NCBI GenBank assembly: GCA_037178975.1
Contig: JASJZH010000006.1
Coordinates: forward strand, 8,308,001 to 8,372,000
DNA: 64,000 bases
Origin: Oscheius tipulae
Taxonomy: Eukaryota > Nematoda > Chromadorea > Rhabditida > Rhabditidae
Direction of reading: 5' to 3'
Shown: positions 39,293 to 55,362 of the stretch, in pieces
Layout: the number at the start of each line of letters is the position of its first letter
How positions within the stretch are numbered: position 1 is the stretch's first letter
Position numbers and translations under genes: made by a program
Notes under the pieces: generated by a model
Database searches by the model: none
The model's input: only the letters and a program-made list of their open reading frames with translations
Told to the model about the DNA's origin: nothing

Positions 39293-39965
39293 AGCCTATT
39301 CCGAGAGTGATTTGTTGTGTCTGTACAAACTGTTGCCAATTCGAACCATGATCATATAAATATTAGTTGTCAACTTGTTTCATTTGCGGGTCAGTTTTAT
39401 AAACAGGAGCGCTGTATACATTTAAATGGTCACTATGTGGAAGAAGATGTAGTTTTGTCTCCTTCTCTGCGATAGTCTTCTTTTCGAATTTTGAAGGAAA
39501 AAAAGCAGGGCAGACGAGAGGTTGTTCTGGGGTTCGAACTGTTTTAGGCATTTTCCAGGAGGTTCCTCCACATCGATAATGATATTCTCTACGTTTGGCT
39601 TGGATTCAGATTTGGATTCAGATTGCACCTGAAACATTTTCCGAGTAACTGGAGATGTCAGTTTTAATTCCTGCAAAGTGTTGTTGTTCTTCTTTCTTTC
39701 AAAACTGTTGTTTCTGCGAGAAATTTAATTGAAATAGCGTTAAAGCCTGCTCTATTAGTTGAAACGCATAAGAAGCGCCTATTTTGGATTTATGCCTCAT
39801 TCAAACGATAGGAACCTAGTTGGTCATTCGAATTCCTCTTTATTCTAGACGAATCTAGCATATTCGACAGAGTTCTCGAGTCATCTATCCCATTCCAGTG
39901 CCAGCTGAGTGACCCGCCACAGCGCGTCGAGAGAGTATAGGCGGGTGAGAGACGCAGACGAGAGC
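39293..39965. other. Region between Ala/Pro gene 2 and Hsp70
   Basis: On the - strand two overlapping frames (39676-39422 and 39551-39363) have protein-like stretches, such as QVQSESKSESKPNVENIIID and PLVCPAFFPSKFEKKTIAEK, and could be exons of a small gene. I could not settle a model. Confidence 0.25.
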
Positions 39966-40007
39966 ATTCTAGAAACTACGAGAAACGTCCCCGTTAAGGG
40001 TATATAA
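39966..40007 (+). promoter_or_regulatory. Heat-shock element and TATA box of Hsp70
   Basis: TTCTAGAA at 39967-39974 is a perfect inverted nTTCnnGAAn pair, and a further GAGAA follows at 39980-39984, together an HSF-type element. TATATAA is at 40001-40007, 76 bp before the ATG. A partial TTCTCGAG lies near 39871. Confidence 0.8.
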
Positions 40008-40082
40008 CCCCGAGCTTTCCAATGGAGGGCACCAGTTCTTCTGAACTAAACCTTTTTCTCACTCTCTACACTACAATTCACT

Positions 40083-42418
40083 ATGTCTACGTGTAAAACT
40101 ATCGGAATCGACCTCGGTACGACCTACTCCTGCGTTGCAGTCTACCAGAATGGAAAGGTGGGTCTTTAGATTCAGTAAAATTTTGTAGCCATGCCTGATT
40201 TCCAAAAACTTTTCGTATACAGCGTGTGTAAATAGTACTATTCTGGAAACATTCACCAGTAAGGTAGTTCTCGTTTGCGAAATCCATTTCAGTTTTTTTT
40301 TTAAACTTTACAAGTTTCTTTTGACCTTTTTAGATAGAAGAAATGTTGAACTGTCGAAGTATCCGAAAGTTTATTATATCTTTGATAATAAAAATCTTTG
40401 AAACTTTTCGAATAGTATCTATAGAATTCTTTCCAACTCTCGAAAATGGTAAAAGTTTTGAAACTTCCTGACGTTATTGTCGCATGCTACTATTTTGGAA
40501 ATATTCTAACCCACTTGAGCTGAAAATCGCTTTATATGCTTCAAAGAGACAATCTTATTTACATTTTTTTCAGGTTGAGATCATTGCCAATGATCAAGGA
40601 AACAAGACAACGCCGTCCTATGTCGCCTTCTCTGACACCGAGAGGCTAGTAGGGGATGGAGCCAAGGATCAAGCTGCCCGAAATCCCCAGAACACTGTCT
40701 TCGATGCAAAACGACTGATTGGAAGACGCTTCGATGATCCACAGCTCCAGTCCGACCTCCGTCTCTTCCCCTTTGCTGTCAAGAACAATGGAAGCAAGCC
40801 AGTCATCGAGGTCGAGTACAAGGCCGAAAGGAAACAGTTCAGTCCTGAGGAAATCTCCGCCATGATTCTTGGAAAGATGAAAGAGACAGCTGAAACGTAC
40901 CTTGGACACCCTGTGAAGGATGCCGTCATCACTGTGCCGGCCTACTTTAACGACAGTCAACGTCAGGCTACCAAGGATGCTGCCACCATTGCTGGACTCA
41001 ATGCCATTCGAATCATCAATGAGCCGACAGCCGCTGCTCTGGCCTACGGACTGGACAAGAAGGATGGTGACCGACATGTTCTAATCTTTGACCTTGGTGG
41101 AGGTACATTCGACGTTTCGATCCTGTCCATCAGCGAGGGAAGTCTCTTTGAAGTCATGGCCACTGCTGGAGATACTCATCTCGGTGGAGAGGACTTCGAC
41201 CACAGGATGCAAGAACACTTCGTCAACGAGTTCAAGAGGAAGACGGGACGTAACCTCACTTCTAACCCAAGAGCTCTTCGACGTCTCCGTACCGCCTGTG
41301 AACGAGCCAAGAGAACTCTGAGTAGCTCCGCTGAAGCCGTCCTGGAACTTGACTCGCTCTTTGAAGGAATCGACTTCCAATCCAAGATCACTCGTGCTCG
41401 ATTTGAAGAACTTTGCAACGACCTTTTCCGCAAGACCCTGGAACCCGTCGAAAAAGCTTTGAACGACGCCAAGCTGGACAAGTCCAAGATCGATGACATC
41501 GTCCTGGTTGGAGGATCCACAAGAATCCCGAAGGTACAGAAACTGCTCAAGGACTTCTTCCATGGCCGTGAACTCAACTGCAGTATTAACCCCGACGAAG
41601 CTGTTGCCTTCGGAGCTGCCGTTCAAGCCGCTGTCCTCTCTGGAGTCCAGGATCAGGCTATCAAGGACGTCCTTCTGGTCGATGTTGCTCCACTCAGTCT
41701 TGGAATCGAAACCGCTGGAGGAGTGATGACCACACTGGTTGAGAGAAACTCTCGAATCCCGACCAAGGCCAGTAAAATCTTCAGTACATATGCCGACAAT
41801 CAGCCCGGAGTCAGCATCCAGGTCTTTGAAGGAGAACGAGCCATGACCAAGGACAACCACCGTCTCGGTATCTTCGAGCTGACTGGAATTCTACCAGCTC
41901 CACGTGGTGTTCCCCAAATTGAAGTCCAATTCCAAATCGACGCCAATGGAATCCTGAGTGTCTCGGCAGAAGACAAGTCAACTGGGAAGAAGAATCAGAT
42001 CACCATCAAGAACGAGAAGGGACGACTCAGCGACGCCGAGATTCAAAGAATGCTGGATGATGCCAAGAAGTTTGAGGCCGAAGATAAGCAGATGAGAGAC
42101 AAGGTCACTGCCCGTTGCAAGCTGGAGGGATATGCTTTCCAAGTCAAATCTGCTCTCGACGAACATGGTGCCAAGCTGGAGAAGGTTGACCGGGACAAGG
42201 CTCGATCTGCCTGTGATGAGACACTTTCTTGGATCGAAAAGAACCAGACTGCCGAGTTGGAGGAGATCCAGGCCAGAGAGAAGGAGCTCGAGAGCGTTTG
42301 TCGAAGTGTCATGTCGAAACTGCACAATGGAGGAGCCTCCTGTGGACAAGAACCCAACGCCGGTGGGTTCAGCCAGAGCAACTTCCCTCAAGGCCCAACT
42401 GTCGAGGAGGTCGATTAA
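40083..42418 (+). CDS. hsp-70: Cytosolic Hsp70, heat-inducible type
   Basis: Exon 1 (40083-40157) encodes [25 protein letters not shown]; after a 416-bp intron, exon 2 (40574-42418) encodes the rest, 639 aa in total. Phosphate-binding motif [10 protein letters not shown], second phosphate loop [15 protein letters not shown], adenosine motif [16 protein letters not shown], linker [19 protein letters not shown], a substrate-binding beta domain, a helical lid and a C-terminal EEVD that binds TPR co-chaperones. The EEVD and the absence of a signal or transit peptide make it cytosolic/nuclear. ATP-dependent folding chaperone, partners J-proteins and NEFs. Full length and intact. A short TATA-proximal leader and a heat-shock element argue for an inducible gene, although it keeps an intron near the start. 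AATAAA near 42471. Confidence 0.96.
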
Positions 42419-42903
42419 TCTGATCTCTGTGTAACCCATTCTATGTAAATATTTGTTCTCAGCTTTAACTTAATAAATTGTAATTTAATATACAACTGTC
42501 TTATTTTTTCGATCAGGGTATCAGTTTACGCTCTTCTCGCCTGCCAACTGGCTGCCGGGTGGTCTGGCTGATAAAAAATGAAAGTGCACACTGACCATTT
42601 GCTTGCACAGATGGAAAACAGTGCTAGCGAAAACAAGCCCTCTTGGGTACACAATCAAGTTCTTTCGCACCTAGGTTCAAATTACCCATGAAGGTGTTTC
42701 AGACGTCCAGTTATGGGCTTAAAGGTTCCAAAAAACTTTTTCAGAATGACAGACGAGTTATCTCGACGTTTCTCCTCCTTGTATGGCTTTTCGATGGGTC
42801 CAGTCGTCTGCCTGAAACAACCAGAAGTCTTTTTAACAATGGCCTCGAGTGACTCACGTCCGGTTGGCTACATTTCGAACCTCTCCAACCCCGAGGCAAT
42901 GCC

Positions 42904-42988
42904 TTTCACACCGCAGGCTCTTACGTGATGCTGGGGCGTGCCCGGAAAACTGTCCGTCGCGGACCGGTCTCTCCGGAAGACTATATAA
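42904..42988 (+). promoter_or_regulatory. Conserved promoter of Ala/Pro gene 3
   Basis: Block-for-block match to 38399-38487, with TATATAA at 42982-42988, 56 bp before the ATG. The matching GGAG.GCATCAT.CGAT stretch after the TATA box is also shared. Confidence 0.75.
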
Positions 42989-43037
42989 CCGTCCGCACTC
43001 CGAATGGAGAGCATCATCCGATACCTTCTCTTCAATC

Positions 43038-43772
43038 ATGAACTCCCAACTCATCGGGTTTGCTACATCAACCATCGCGTTCAACTGTTTTCACTTTTAG
43101 CGTCTTCTGCACAGTTCTTGCTCTTTCCCAAGCTCAGGTAGCAGTGAACGGGCCGTTCTTTGGCAGATACTACGTCCAAGCTAAGCCGCTTCTGACGCCT
43201 GGCGTTGCTCCAGTTGCTGCCCCTGTGATGGCTGCTCCTCTTCCAGTACCTGTTGCTGCCCCAGCTCTCCCAGTCCGAGCTCCTCTTCCAGTTACTGCTC
43301 CCGCCTATGCTTCTGGTAAGAAAACATCTGGAATCCGAATACCTTTCCACTTTTAGCCTTCGCTCCTGGCCCAGTCGTGCCAGCTTCTGCCTACGCTGCT
43401 CCTGCTCCAGTTATGCCAGCTCCATTCCGTGCTCCTTATGCCGCTCCCTACCTAGCTGCTCCTCCAGCACCATACATGGCTCCTGTCCCTGCTCCTTATC
43501 TTGCCGTCCCACCAAGACCTGTTGTTGCCGCTGCTCCCGCTCCTTACCTTGCCGCTCCTCCAGCTCCCGTTTACGGTCCTGGCCCCGCTCCCCTTGCCGC
43601 TCCAGCTGCCTTCGCTCCCCGCATGGCTCCCTACGCCGTTGCCCCTGAATACCCAACTCCCCTGGCCGCACCTGGTCTTCCTCTCCCAGCTCCAGCTGTT
43701 GTTCCCGCATACGCAGGACCCTTTGTCCGCTCCGCATTTGCTATCGGAGGCAACAAGGTCAAGACTGCCTAA
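43038..43772 (+). CDS. Secreted Ala/Pro-rich repeat protein 3
   Basis: Closest paralogue of gene 2. Exon 1 is MNSQLIG, then VFCTVLALSQAQ completes the signal peptide. The head VAVNGPFFGRYYVQAKPLLT and tail PAVVPAYAGPFVRSAFAIGG, NKVKTA are nearly the same. The middle is less regular (AAPYLAAPPAPYMAPVPAPY, VPPRPVVAAAPAPYLAAPPA) and contains Tyr, which could allow tyrosine cross-linking as in matrix proteins; that is inference. Same exon phases as gene 2, with a second intron of about 43 bp at 43316. Gene order (gene 2, Hsp70, gene 3, same strand) suggests duplication of gene 2/3 with Hsp70 between the copies. Confidence 0.85.
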
Positions 43773-43890
43773 ACAACCCCAATTCACTGTGTCTGTACAA
43801 ACTGGTGTCATATGTAAGCCATAAAGTGTTTCACTTCATTCGTATTTATGCACATTTCTGAACCAGTTTTTTAGTGTTTGGACGATGAGC

Positions 43891-44418
43891 TCATCGACAG
43901 AGCGTCGGCAATGAAAGAGCTTCAATATGGAGGGTATTCCAAAGAACTCGCTGATGAACATCATAGGCTTCTCTGATTGTGGAGAAAAAATCGGACATGC
44001 TTACGTCTTGCATCAAGGACATGAACTCCATCTCTGGAAAGGTACACTTAAGATAGAAGCAAAGAAAGAACGGGAAAGACTTTGTAGAACAATGAGTTGC
44101 TGTAAACAGAGCTGGTCGTTCATCTTTTATACAAGTGGTTATCAGGGAATTTTTGATTGAAGAATAAACAGGGTCAGAGACTAGGTGGGGCGATTTCAGA
44201 TTACTAGGCGGGGTGGTGCCACCGAAGTTACGCTGCTGTTCTCCGCGTGCAAGCAAGAGGAAGAGACGCGTTTGTGCCACAACTATCAGCTGAGAGACGA
44301 TGTAACTTTTAAAGAGGAAGAGTGGCGCCATTCTCCTACACGTGGCCTTGATGTTGCGAGTTGTAATGGCTGGATGATCATTTCCGATCAGGCCATCCAG
44401 CTGATTCAGTTCCTCTAA
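43891..44418 (-). CDS. Possible gene, unrecognised
   Basis: An open frame with protein-like stretches: EELNQLDGLIGNDHPAITTR near 44350-44410, and after a CTTTCCAG acceptor EMEFMSLMQDVSMSDFFSTI, REAYDVHQRVLWNTLHIEAL with a stop at 43891. Several possible donors and acceptors within it make the exon structure unclear. It could be 3' exons of the membrane-protein gene upstream (44900-46111), though that gene reaches its own stop first. Confidence 0.25.
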   Translation of the reverse strand, partial: LEELNQLDGLIGNDHPAITTRNIKATCRRMAPLFLFKSYIVSQLIVVAQTRLFLLLARGEQQRNFGGTTPPSNLKSPHLVSDPVYSSIKNSLITTCIKDERPALFTATHCSTKSFPFFLCFYLKCTFPEMEFMSLMQDVSMSDFFSTIREAYDVHQRVLWNTLHIEALSLPTLCR

Positions 44419-44899
44419 TCTAAATACAGCTCTCTTATCTCCTTGTTTCTATTTTATTGTTATCAACCAGGGGTATCGGCCCAGAATCATTCTCCCTTTT
44501 GCAAAAATTTTCTTGTAGTTTCAATAGTGTTGAGAGTTAATTATTTAAAAACTTTCTCCCTGGTTCCTGTCTTTCCTTCTATTGTGAATCTTTTGTATAA
44601 CAAAACTACGTCATCATAATCTCTTAAAACGTTGAACTATTTGAGTTCGGGTTCAAAAGCGTTGAATTTGACCTCGAGAGCACCTTACCAAAATTTCAAA
44701 CAGTCAGTTTTCGCTGAAAATCTAACTTTCTAAATATCATGTAACTGTCTCTGCAAGGAGCCAGACAGTATTCATATCCTGTCTATATTTTTCGATTGAG
44801 CGTTTTTTTACGCCAGATTCCAGTCTACCAATGAGCAAACTTCATTCGTCTTCATTGCACTGATCCGCCGTAACCACAGACACATAAAATCTGGTCCCT

Positions 44900-46111
44900 T
44901 TATACAAACATCTGCGTGGTCGAGGATTTCTGTGGCAGGGGGAACTGTGCCAAACTGCGGTATCGACATTGGATGCCGAGATAGAGAGTGCAGAGAACAC
45001 CTAGGCACATCAAAGCCTCAACTCCAAATAGCACCTAAACATCACTGTTTTGAAGCAAGCGATCGGATCTCACTGAGCAGTACATAAGTTTCCAGTAGTA
45101 CCAGGTAGATGCGAGACGGAACTGTTCCGGCGTGGCATGATAAACATAGCGCTCGATGCCGTTTGCGGCCAGTGTTGACAAGTAGGAACAATAGGCGCAG
45201 AAGATGCTGCCAGTCGAGAGAAGGACACCGTGCTGGAGAAAACACATAGGGCAAATATGGACACAGGACTTACTCCGAGAGAGAAAGAGATCGGGTAGCG
45301 GAGACAGAGCTGCTGTAAAGAGGATGGCAGAAGCTCACAGGTCACAGCTGTGATTGAGAGGGTAAAGGTGAGAGCGATGCCAGTTATGAACCACCAGAAG
45401 AGATCGGGGTCGAGTAGGACACGCTAAATGAGTTTCTGAGAAAGTAAAAAGTGAGGCACACGCTCAATGTTTGTCATTCAGGTTTCGAAAATCAGTCAGA
45501 TGATAAATCATTCAACCTATTTTTTACCCAAACAGCTTCAGGACTTGTTATTGTATAGGACTGCAGGTTTGTACGGTTTTGGCCTTTAAAAAACTGAGGG
45601 TTTTCCCTATTTGATCATTAAACTCGGTAAATGAATTCGACTGGTCTGTACATAAGGTTACTAAACGGCACGTCAACGTAGCTTTTAATAAATCTGTTAA
45701 AATGCTGAACAGTTTAAATTGTGATACTTTTCTTAAGCGTCGGATAAAATCTTGTCCTGCTTTAATCCACCAGGTACTATGTGAATCTTGAATTGTCTAT
45801 TTCCACCTCTTTTATAAGAGTTCAACTCGCAAAATCAAAACGTTCTTATTCCCCGAGTAAACGTCTAATTGCTCCCTGTCTGTGTAGCTGATGTCTGCTC
45901 TACGCACCAGGCAGTCACAAGCTTTCCTAATGAACTTGCCTGGTCAGGTATAGTGAAGTACATCCTGTGTGTTACGATGAAGTCGAAGATTTGAAAGGTC
46001 AAACAGAGTAGAGGAACTGCTGTTATCTGGAAGTCAAACAGATTTTTAGCTTTATAGTCAGCGTACGATGGACGTGATGTTCAGAAAGTGGACCACGGTG
46101 GTTGACCTCAT
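44900..46111 (-). CDS. Four-pass membrane protein, unrecognised
   Basis: Five exons in consistent phase, about 191 aa: MRSTTVVHFLNITSI; ITAVPLLCLTFQIFDFIVTH; VLLDPDLFWWFITGIALTFT with SITAVTCELLPSSLQQLCLR; HGVLLSTGSIFCAYCSYLST to STWYYWKLMYCS; and VLFGVEALMCLGVLCTLYLG. The tail LAQFPLPQKSSTTQMFV has a stop at 44900-44902. Four hydrophobic helices with a Cys-containing extracellular loop recall claudin/tetraspan-like topology, but no family motif is clear. The second intron begins with GC (CAG|GCAAGTTC near 45935), an otherwise consensus GC-AG intron of about 500 bp. ATTTCAG lies just upstream of the ATG. Confidence 0.65.
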
Positions 46112-49100
46112 TATGATCCTGAAATTCATATTTCAGGAGTGTTTTGAATGACTGTCTTCGCCAGACACGCAATATGCATCGATTTGAAAAATGAAAGTTA
46201 GTCAGCTGAAATGAATAGATACGTAATAGTTAGAATTAGAAAAAGCACTTTCTGCTTGAAAACATGAAAGAAATTGGTTGGTGGTAGACACAAATTTTCA
46301 CAATTGCTTGCTTGTTCAGGCGGCTTCCATGGAAATGGGTCTCAGACAAACAGGGAAATTTATGATTTGTTGCAAGGTAAAAATGACCGCGGTGACATCG
46401 TAAAAACATGCGAGAGGTAATCCCAATGATCATATGTAACTAGTGGAGAGAGGGAACAAAACAATGTTTTCCATACAAATCCACCTGGCTGTTTACGCCC
46501 CTTCCATCAGCAATAATAAAACTGTTGGAGCGCAAAAATAGCCGGGATATAATCCCTGAGCAGGCGGACCGCGTATCCAAGATAAACTTGTATGGGAAGG
46601 GGTGGTGCTGATCAGTGAAGCCGGAATACTGAATGCCGCGCAAGGAAATTGCACACATACACCTATAATAGACCATATTGGGACAGAGACATATGGGGAT
46701 TGAATGCCTGAATGGAGAACGGCTAAATGGAACTCACGGCGACTCCTAGCGTACAGGAAGTGACCGTTGCTATGCAAATAGGGCCACCGTTTGGAAAGGG
46801 GGACCTGTACGAGTGACAAACAAGAGGCTCCATAAGAGGACACGCTGTTGGCAGCCGTTGACCTCCGTGGGGTCAATTACAGAAAAAAGAGCAACTTATT
46901 TCATGAAAACTGTAGAAACGTGAATACTTGGTTAAGCAGAAGTCTAACAAAAGTGTAAACGTAAAAAACACCAAACCTCTTCATCTAAACAAACAGATAA
47001 CAGTCATAACGACCGTAAGGGTTGACAGCGCATTTAGAGTACGGGCTACATTTGCTTGTCTCCTAGTACCACAAACTTGGAAAGAGGTAACGGTATAGGA
47101 ATGCTTAACCTGTGAGCCTGTTAAAACCAGAATGAGAAACAGAAGCAGACTCGTGAAGCCAGTAAAACAAGGATCGATTCTGAGGATTTGGAAGAAAAAA
47201 CTATGCTCAGGGATATTGCAATTTTAGCTAGCGTCAAATAGACATAACCCAAATAGGATTAGAATGGTAAGATGACACCCAGATAAGCTTTATTTTAGAT
47301 ATGCAAAATGCCTGCACTAATTGAACTGTAAACGTTCTTGGCAAATTGAATCCTCTTTTTTTAACTTATAAATACAACGCTTTTCTAAATGCTGACTCGA
47401 ATGTCTTCAGAAAGTTGGTTTTTTAATCAGAAAAAGCAAATAAATGGTTCAACTAAAGAAACATGACAATGTGAAGACGGTTGGTATGAACAACTGACGC
47501 AACAAAAATATAGTAGTTAAGAATATGTAAGTATACATATTTCAAATCCCTAATAATAAATGGCGAAGCAGCACAACGAGTGCTTCGAGAGAATTTTTTC
47601 AATTTCATAAACAAAACACCTTAGGCATTAAAAACTGACTGTTTATTTGTTTTCCCTATCTAAATTGAATGTTCACTAGCCCCGCAGCTCCAAAAGTATA
47701 CACCGATCAGTCATGGAACGGCGTCTTCAAACTCTTCTGACTTCTTCCATTGGTCAACAGCGTGGCATGCATAATTCGACACTTGTCGGATATTAATGGT
47801 CCCGCGCCGGCCATCGTTCTCCCGACAGGACCTTCATTCCCAGCGTTTCCGCTTTTCGTAGTCCCAGGGTGGTCTTTACCATTCTTCCATGAGTTTATCT
47901 TTAGTCTTTAAATGTCACAAAAAGCTTGGATCCTTCCTTGATTTGGTGGTTGCATAACCGGCATGCAAATCATGTCAATTCCCAGCAGTCCAAGAAAAAG
48001 CTGCACTTTTGCAACGAGATCCCTTCAATCAGAAGCGTGGATTCTTGGACACTTGTTGCACTGCTCCTCGTTATGCCTACACCCCGCTCAACAGAATTTC
48101 CGCCATTGATGCAAAACCTTTGCTTTGAAGGGTCATTCCAGGACAACGACGCCCCGACACTTTTTTGTCTTCCTGTCTCCTTTTCAAGAAGTTGCCATCC
48201 CTCCAACTTCTGTTAGAGTCTACAAAGCTCTCAAACTTTAAGAAAAAGGTTTGTTATGGAGGCTCATTTCCAACTCACCTATTCACCTACACAATGAATT
48301 ATTAAGCTGCCACCTAGTGGACACATAAACACAGCACAACATCAGTCCAGTTCTGACAGCTTACCTGTCAACAGAGTAATTTGACATCTTGAACCCTTGT
48401 TTTTGAGTAATCCACTTCTTCGACCATGACTGACTTATCGTTTTCACTTATTTCCATGTTTTGGTAAAAAAACGTAGTCTGTGTCTTTCCTTTTTTCCGC
48501 TAGGCGAAGAAACGGAAATATTACATATACCAGTAGCAAGATAAGTCGGGCCATCAAGATCAGAATTGAGCAATCCGGCTTAAGATATCTTGGCCAGGCT
48601 TGAAGTACAATTTTTTTCGATAGGAAACTTAAGATGTCATCTGTACCACAGAAGAATTTGAGATAGTTTCAGTGTAGCAACTTGTTAAACAGAAAGTACT
48701 ACTTTTCAAAAGTCAATAAAAAGAGACTTCCGGGCTATATGTTGAGGTTCAGCCGAAAAATTAGTTCACAGAAAGACCCACGGTGTGTTTCATAAGAAGA
48801 GCAAGTTTTGTTCTCATGAGGAGCCATGAAATAAGCTCAGCTGTTTGATGAAGTGATCCAAAGTAAACTCTCATTACTCACCGAGCACTTTGCTCATGGT
48901 CTCGATGAACAATTGGGCTGGGAAGTGGGTATAACACCTGTTCTTCGCTAAAATTAGAATCGTCTTTTTCCGGTCAAAGTTCTTCATTAACATGGTTTAG
49001 AAACCGTCTATTATGTTTCCGCAAGATATTTTTAGTGCAGACGCGCATACTTGACTGAGGGTGACAGTGCGCAAAAACTGTTAAGTGGATCACACTAAAC

Positions 49101-51390
49101 TGTTAAGTGGATCACCCGCAAGCACGTGTAAATGGCGACAAGCCTCGACAGTTCAATAGTCTATTTGCACCGGAAGAGGTGTTGCAGGCTCTGGCTACTG
49201 TGTTGTCGAACACCTCTCTGAGCTGTTGGAGCCGACAGGCGCTGACTCGAGCGTCTCTGTCGTCTCAGCAGCATCCCCACTGCCTCTCAGCCCGTGTACA
49301 CTGCCGTGTGCCGACTGCTTGTTCCCCAACTATTCCATCTGATCTCTCTTCCCTCGCTCTTCTCTCCACAACCTTGAAACACCCAAGACGCCATTGAAAT
49401 CACATCTGAGCTCCATATGTCTTTGAGTCAAAGCACCCAGCGACCCTTGAGAACATCCTTCACCCTGCCTCCTTACCCCGTGAAACCGCGGACAAAGTTT
49501 AGACTGCTCTCGGAGATCTTGTCGCCGCTTTTACACTGTTACTGTTCAGCTAAATCTTTTTTCGCTTTCGGCTCTTCCCGGGAGAGAAGTGAAGATATTT
49601 TTTGTTTGCTCTAGGAGCTTCCTAGAGGTCAAAAAGCTTTTCTGTCTACTGGAGCTTGCAAGAAAACTTTCCAAACAACTTGTGAAAACTTGGGGATGGT
49701 GTGTTGTTACTGCCGGTTACTCACAATTTTTGGCAGATCTGATGAGCATAATAGTGTTTCCGGGGAGCTTTCTCTCTTGGGGATAAAGGCAGCTGACTGC
49801 TCCGAAGTACCGCTGACCCGTATTGGTTTACAGCAGCAGATTCCCTAGCAGACACAATACATATGTGTTGCGCGCCTTCCGGGCAAATTATCTTCTACCT
49901 GCGATTTCAAGAAGAGAGAGGCGATTCTGTTATTTTCCCGATCTTTCAGCTTTGAACACGCGTTTCTTTCCTCTACTAATCCCCAGTTTAAACCAAGACA
50001 ACACGGAAATTATCAGGACAGGTGTGTGTTGTCTTGATCCTCACCTGCTTGTACTTAATCAGCGTAATCCGGCTGCGGCAATTGAGAGAGACGGCACAAC
50101 TATCAGTCGGAAGGAAGTGCGCGCTAATTGGGCGCAGCCAGATCTCCCATAGAGACGACGAGGAGGCATTGTTTCTGATCCCTGTCGTGGCGCCTATGGC
50201 GTCTCCCTATCGTTTGACGTGAGCACATCGATTGTTGGCTACGAGAGTCGGCCAGTTGCACCCATTATTCGCACTGGACACTGGCCGGATCCACAACCCC
50301 TGCCGGATGGCTGCCTTCTGCGCTAATTTTGGCAGTCGGGTCTAGTAGCTTCTCAAAGTTGACTCATTTTCTTCAAAACGATGACGCTTTTTTTTTCGCT
50401 TTTTCGCTCGCCTAATCCGTGGTTGATGCAGAAAGCATCAAGCCAAATACCACTTCTCCAGTGTTTGTTTTTCTCTCGTCCACGTAATTTGATGAACTCA
50501 TTCGTTGCGCTAATACGTGATGTTCAGGAAAATCCAAACCTTAACATTTGTAGACTCTTTACCCAGTAGTTCGTTGCAAAAGTTGCGCGAGTTTTTTTTT
50601 CATAAAAGGGGGAACTCCCGCCGCTCTTGTCAAGACTTGTCTTATTGTGGACATCCACTTATTTTTTCCCATCACTGCTTGTCAGAAAAGTTTTTATCTC
50701 GGTTTACAACATCCCAGATGACTGCAGAACTTCCAAAGTCTTCTCAGATTTCTTATCTTCAGCCAAAAATGCTTTTTGCAATGTTTTGTTATTGTTATGT
50801 TAGGCCACCCCGCGTAGCTGATTGAGAAATAGAGCGGGACCAAAGAGTGCAAAACGCTGAGATTTAAGATATCGCGTTCCGAGAGAGCTCCCGGGCGGTG
50901 ATCGGTGCCAGTGAGTCCGCCACCCAATCCCCCCTGGGGGCGGAATCGCCTGCCCAACCTCCAGTACAAAGCCTTGACGTGAAATCATTCTTTGCTAAGT
51001 ACACGTAGAGGGGGCTTCTGTTCCTAACTTTTCCATTAGCCTCCAACTCTTTTGCAAATTCTCAATTCTTTTGCAAATCCCTGACTTGGAGAGGGTCAGA
51101 TTAAATTTCCTATTACGGTGTGTGCTTCGTGTGTAAATTCAGTTATTTTGGTTTACTCATCCCGAATTTCGCAGAAAAAATAGCTTAGACTGGTCGAATA
51201 AACTCTTTTTTGATGGACAACTGCTTGCAGTCTCTTAGGAAATATTTTTGAACTTCCTGACACCCTGTTGCCTCATTTTACTTCTAATCGTGTTCCCGTC
51301 CATCAGTTCCTTCTCACCTAATTAGTCGCTACCCTCTTCCTGCTATATCTGTCTCCAAATTGCTCAAAATTCCAGGTATGTCTCGTTGAG
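46112..51390. other. Long gene-free stretch upstream of the kinase gene
   Basis: No convincing gene in 5.3 kb on either strand. A short direct repeat (two near-copies of ACTGTTAAGTGGATCAC) lies at about 49077-49115. Probably regulatory and 5' flank of the kinase gene. Confidence 0.5.

Positions 51391-55362
<3,972 letters not shown>

Noticed and set aside
41081-41860. 259-codon antisense open frame across Hsp70
   Set aside because: Antisense frames over hsp70 coding sequence are a known result of its codon bias; no splice or family support.
47926-48216. 96-codon + frame in the long intergenic region
   Set aside because: No signal, domain or splice sites, and an antisense frame of similar length exists.
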